Shown one piece after another: positions 63,844-64,000 of a stretch of 64,000 nt of DNA. Both the position numbers and the translations under genes were made by a program. Where the stretch lies: contig CAZOZL010000002.1 of the NCBI GenBank assembly GCA_964584305.1, forward strand, positions 62,001-126,000. The letters are read 5' to 3'. Within the stretch, counting starts at the first letter, position 1, and each line of letters opens with the position of its first letter. The notes beneath the pieces are model-generated. The model was not told where the DNA came from. It ran no database searches and worked only from the letters and a program-made list of their open reading frames with translations. This DNA is from SB11 sp964584305 (GTDB lineage Bacteria; Bacteroidota; Bacteroidia; UBA8524).

Positions 63844-64000
63844 ATGCAGTTAGAAAACAACCAATACACCGTAGGCGGGGTAAACTTGTTGGAGGTAAGC
63901 CAACAGTTTGATACGCCGGTTTATGTTTATGATGCTGCGAAAATTATTTCGCAGTATGAAAGATTAGTAAATGCGTTTGAGGGTACTACTATAAAGATAA
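63844..64000 (+). CDS. lysA: Diaminopimelate decarboxylase, N-terminus only (cut by window edge)
   Basis: The visible 52 residues (MQLENNQYTVGGVNLLEVS, then FDTPVYVYDAAKIISQYERLVNAF) match the start of LysA, the PLP enzyme (alanine-racemase fold) making lysine from meso-diaminopimelate. The PLP-binding Lys would lie a few residues past the edge. Other PLP decarboxylases of this fold share the DTPVYVYD pattern, so LysA is likely but not certain. The gene starts 177 bases from the divergent OmpA-domain gene. Confidence 0.8.
   Translation, partial: MQLENNQYTVGGVNLLEVSQQFDTPVYVYDAAKIISQYERLVNAFEGTTIKI

Overview
The window is ordinary chromosomal DNA of a low-GC member of the Bacteroidota. The signs are: SusC-like TonB-dependent receptors with carboxypeptidase-regulatory N-termini, type IX secretion (T9SS) cargo and machinery relatives (PorV-like, PorG/DUF6089-like, PorE-like, a type B sorting domain), a long NusB, bacillithiol deacetylase BshB1, almost no Shine-Dalgarno sequences, and promoters of the Bacteroidota form TTTG-N19/20-TAnnTTTG. 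I cannot name a genus. No phage, insertion sequence, CRISPR array, tRNA or rRNA was seen.

Layout. 1-8 kb: xer recombinase (cut by the window edge), rpsU, an acyl-CoA dehydrogenase, an alpha-oxoamine synthase with a membrane-anchored helix-hairpin-helix protein, urocanate hydratase and uracil-DNA glycosylase. 8-27 kb: a 1421-residue T9SS type B adhesin-like protein, an MGMT-like DNA-binding protein, greA-HIT, then a secretion/uptake block of two giant paralogous TonB-dependent receptors, a 1263-residue secreted protein and a PorV-like barrel, all on the minus strand. 27-40 kb: one long minus-strand envelope cluster reading pabA-like, hydrolase, CBS protein, POTRA-barrel protein, nadK, three tandem PorG-like proteins, uppS, bamA, two OmpH/Skp chaperones, terminator, murI, 2-hydroxyacid dehydrogenase. 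40-46 kb: YfhO-like membrane protein, a glycosyltransferase, an FkbM methyltransferase and a second glycosyltransferase. 46-55 kb: PorE-like OmpA lipoprotein, HtrA protease, DUF1573 protein, ruvB-pbpC, a fourth PorG-like protein. 55-64 kb: bshB1, nusB-DUF1573-yajC-coaE, DUF1579 lipoprotein, queG, an acetyltransferase, an OmpA-domain protein of unusual architecture and the start of lysA.

The dominant theme is the outer membrane: barrel assembly (BamA, OmpH/Skp, HtrA), undecaprenyl phosphate and peptidoglycan (UppS, MurI, PBP1C), T9SS components and cargo, and TonB-dependent import. The points most worth a second look are: several genes, three with GTG starts, whose start codon lies 4-7 nt after a -7 promoter box, implying leaderless mRNAs; four PorG paralogs, three in tandem; the TonB receptor/secreted protein/PorV-like trio beside a duplicated receptor; an orphan promoter-terminator unit that may be a small RNA; and dispersed palindromic repeats shared between intergenic regions 54 kb apart.
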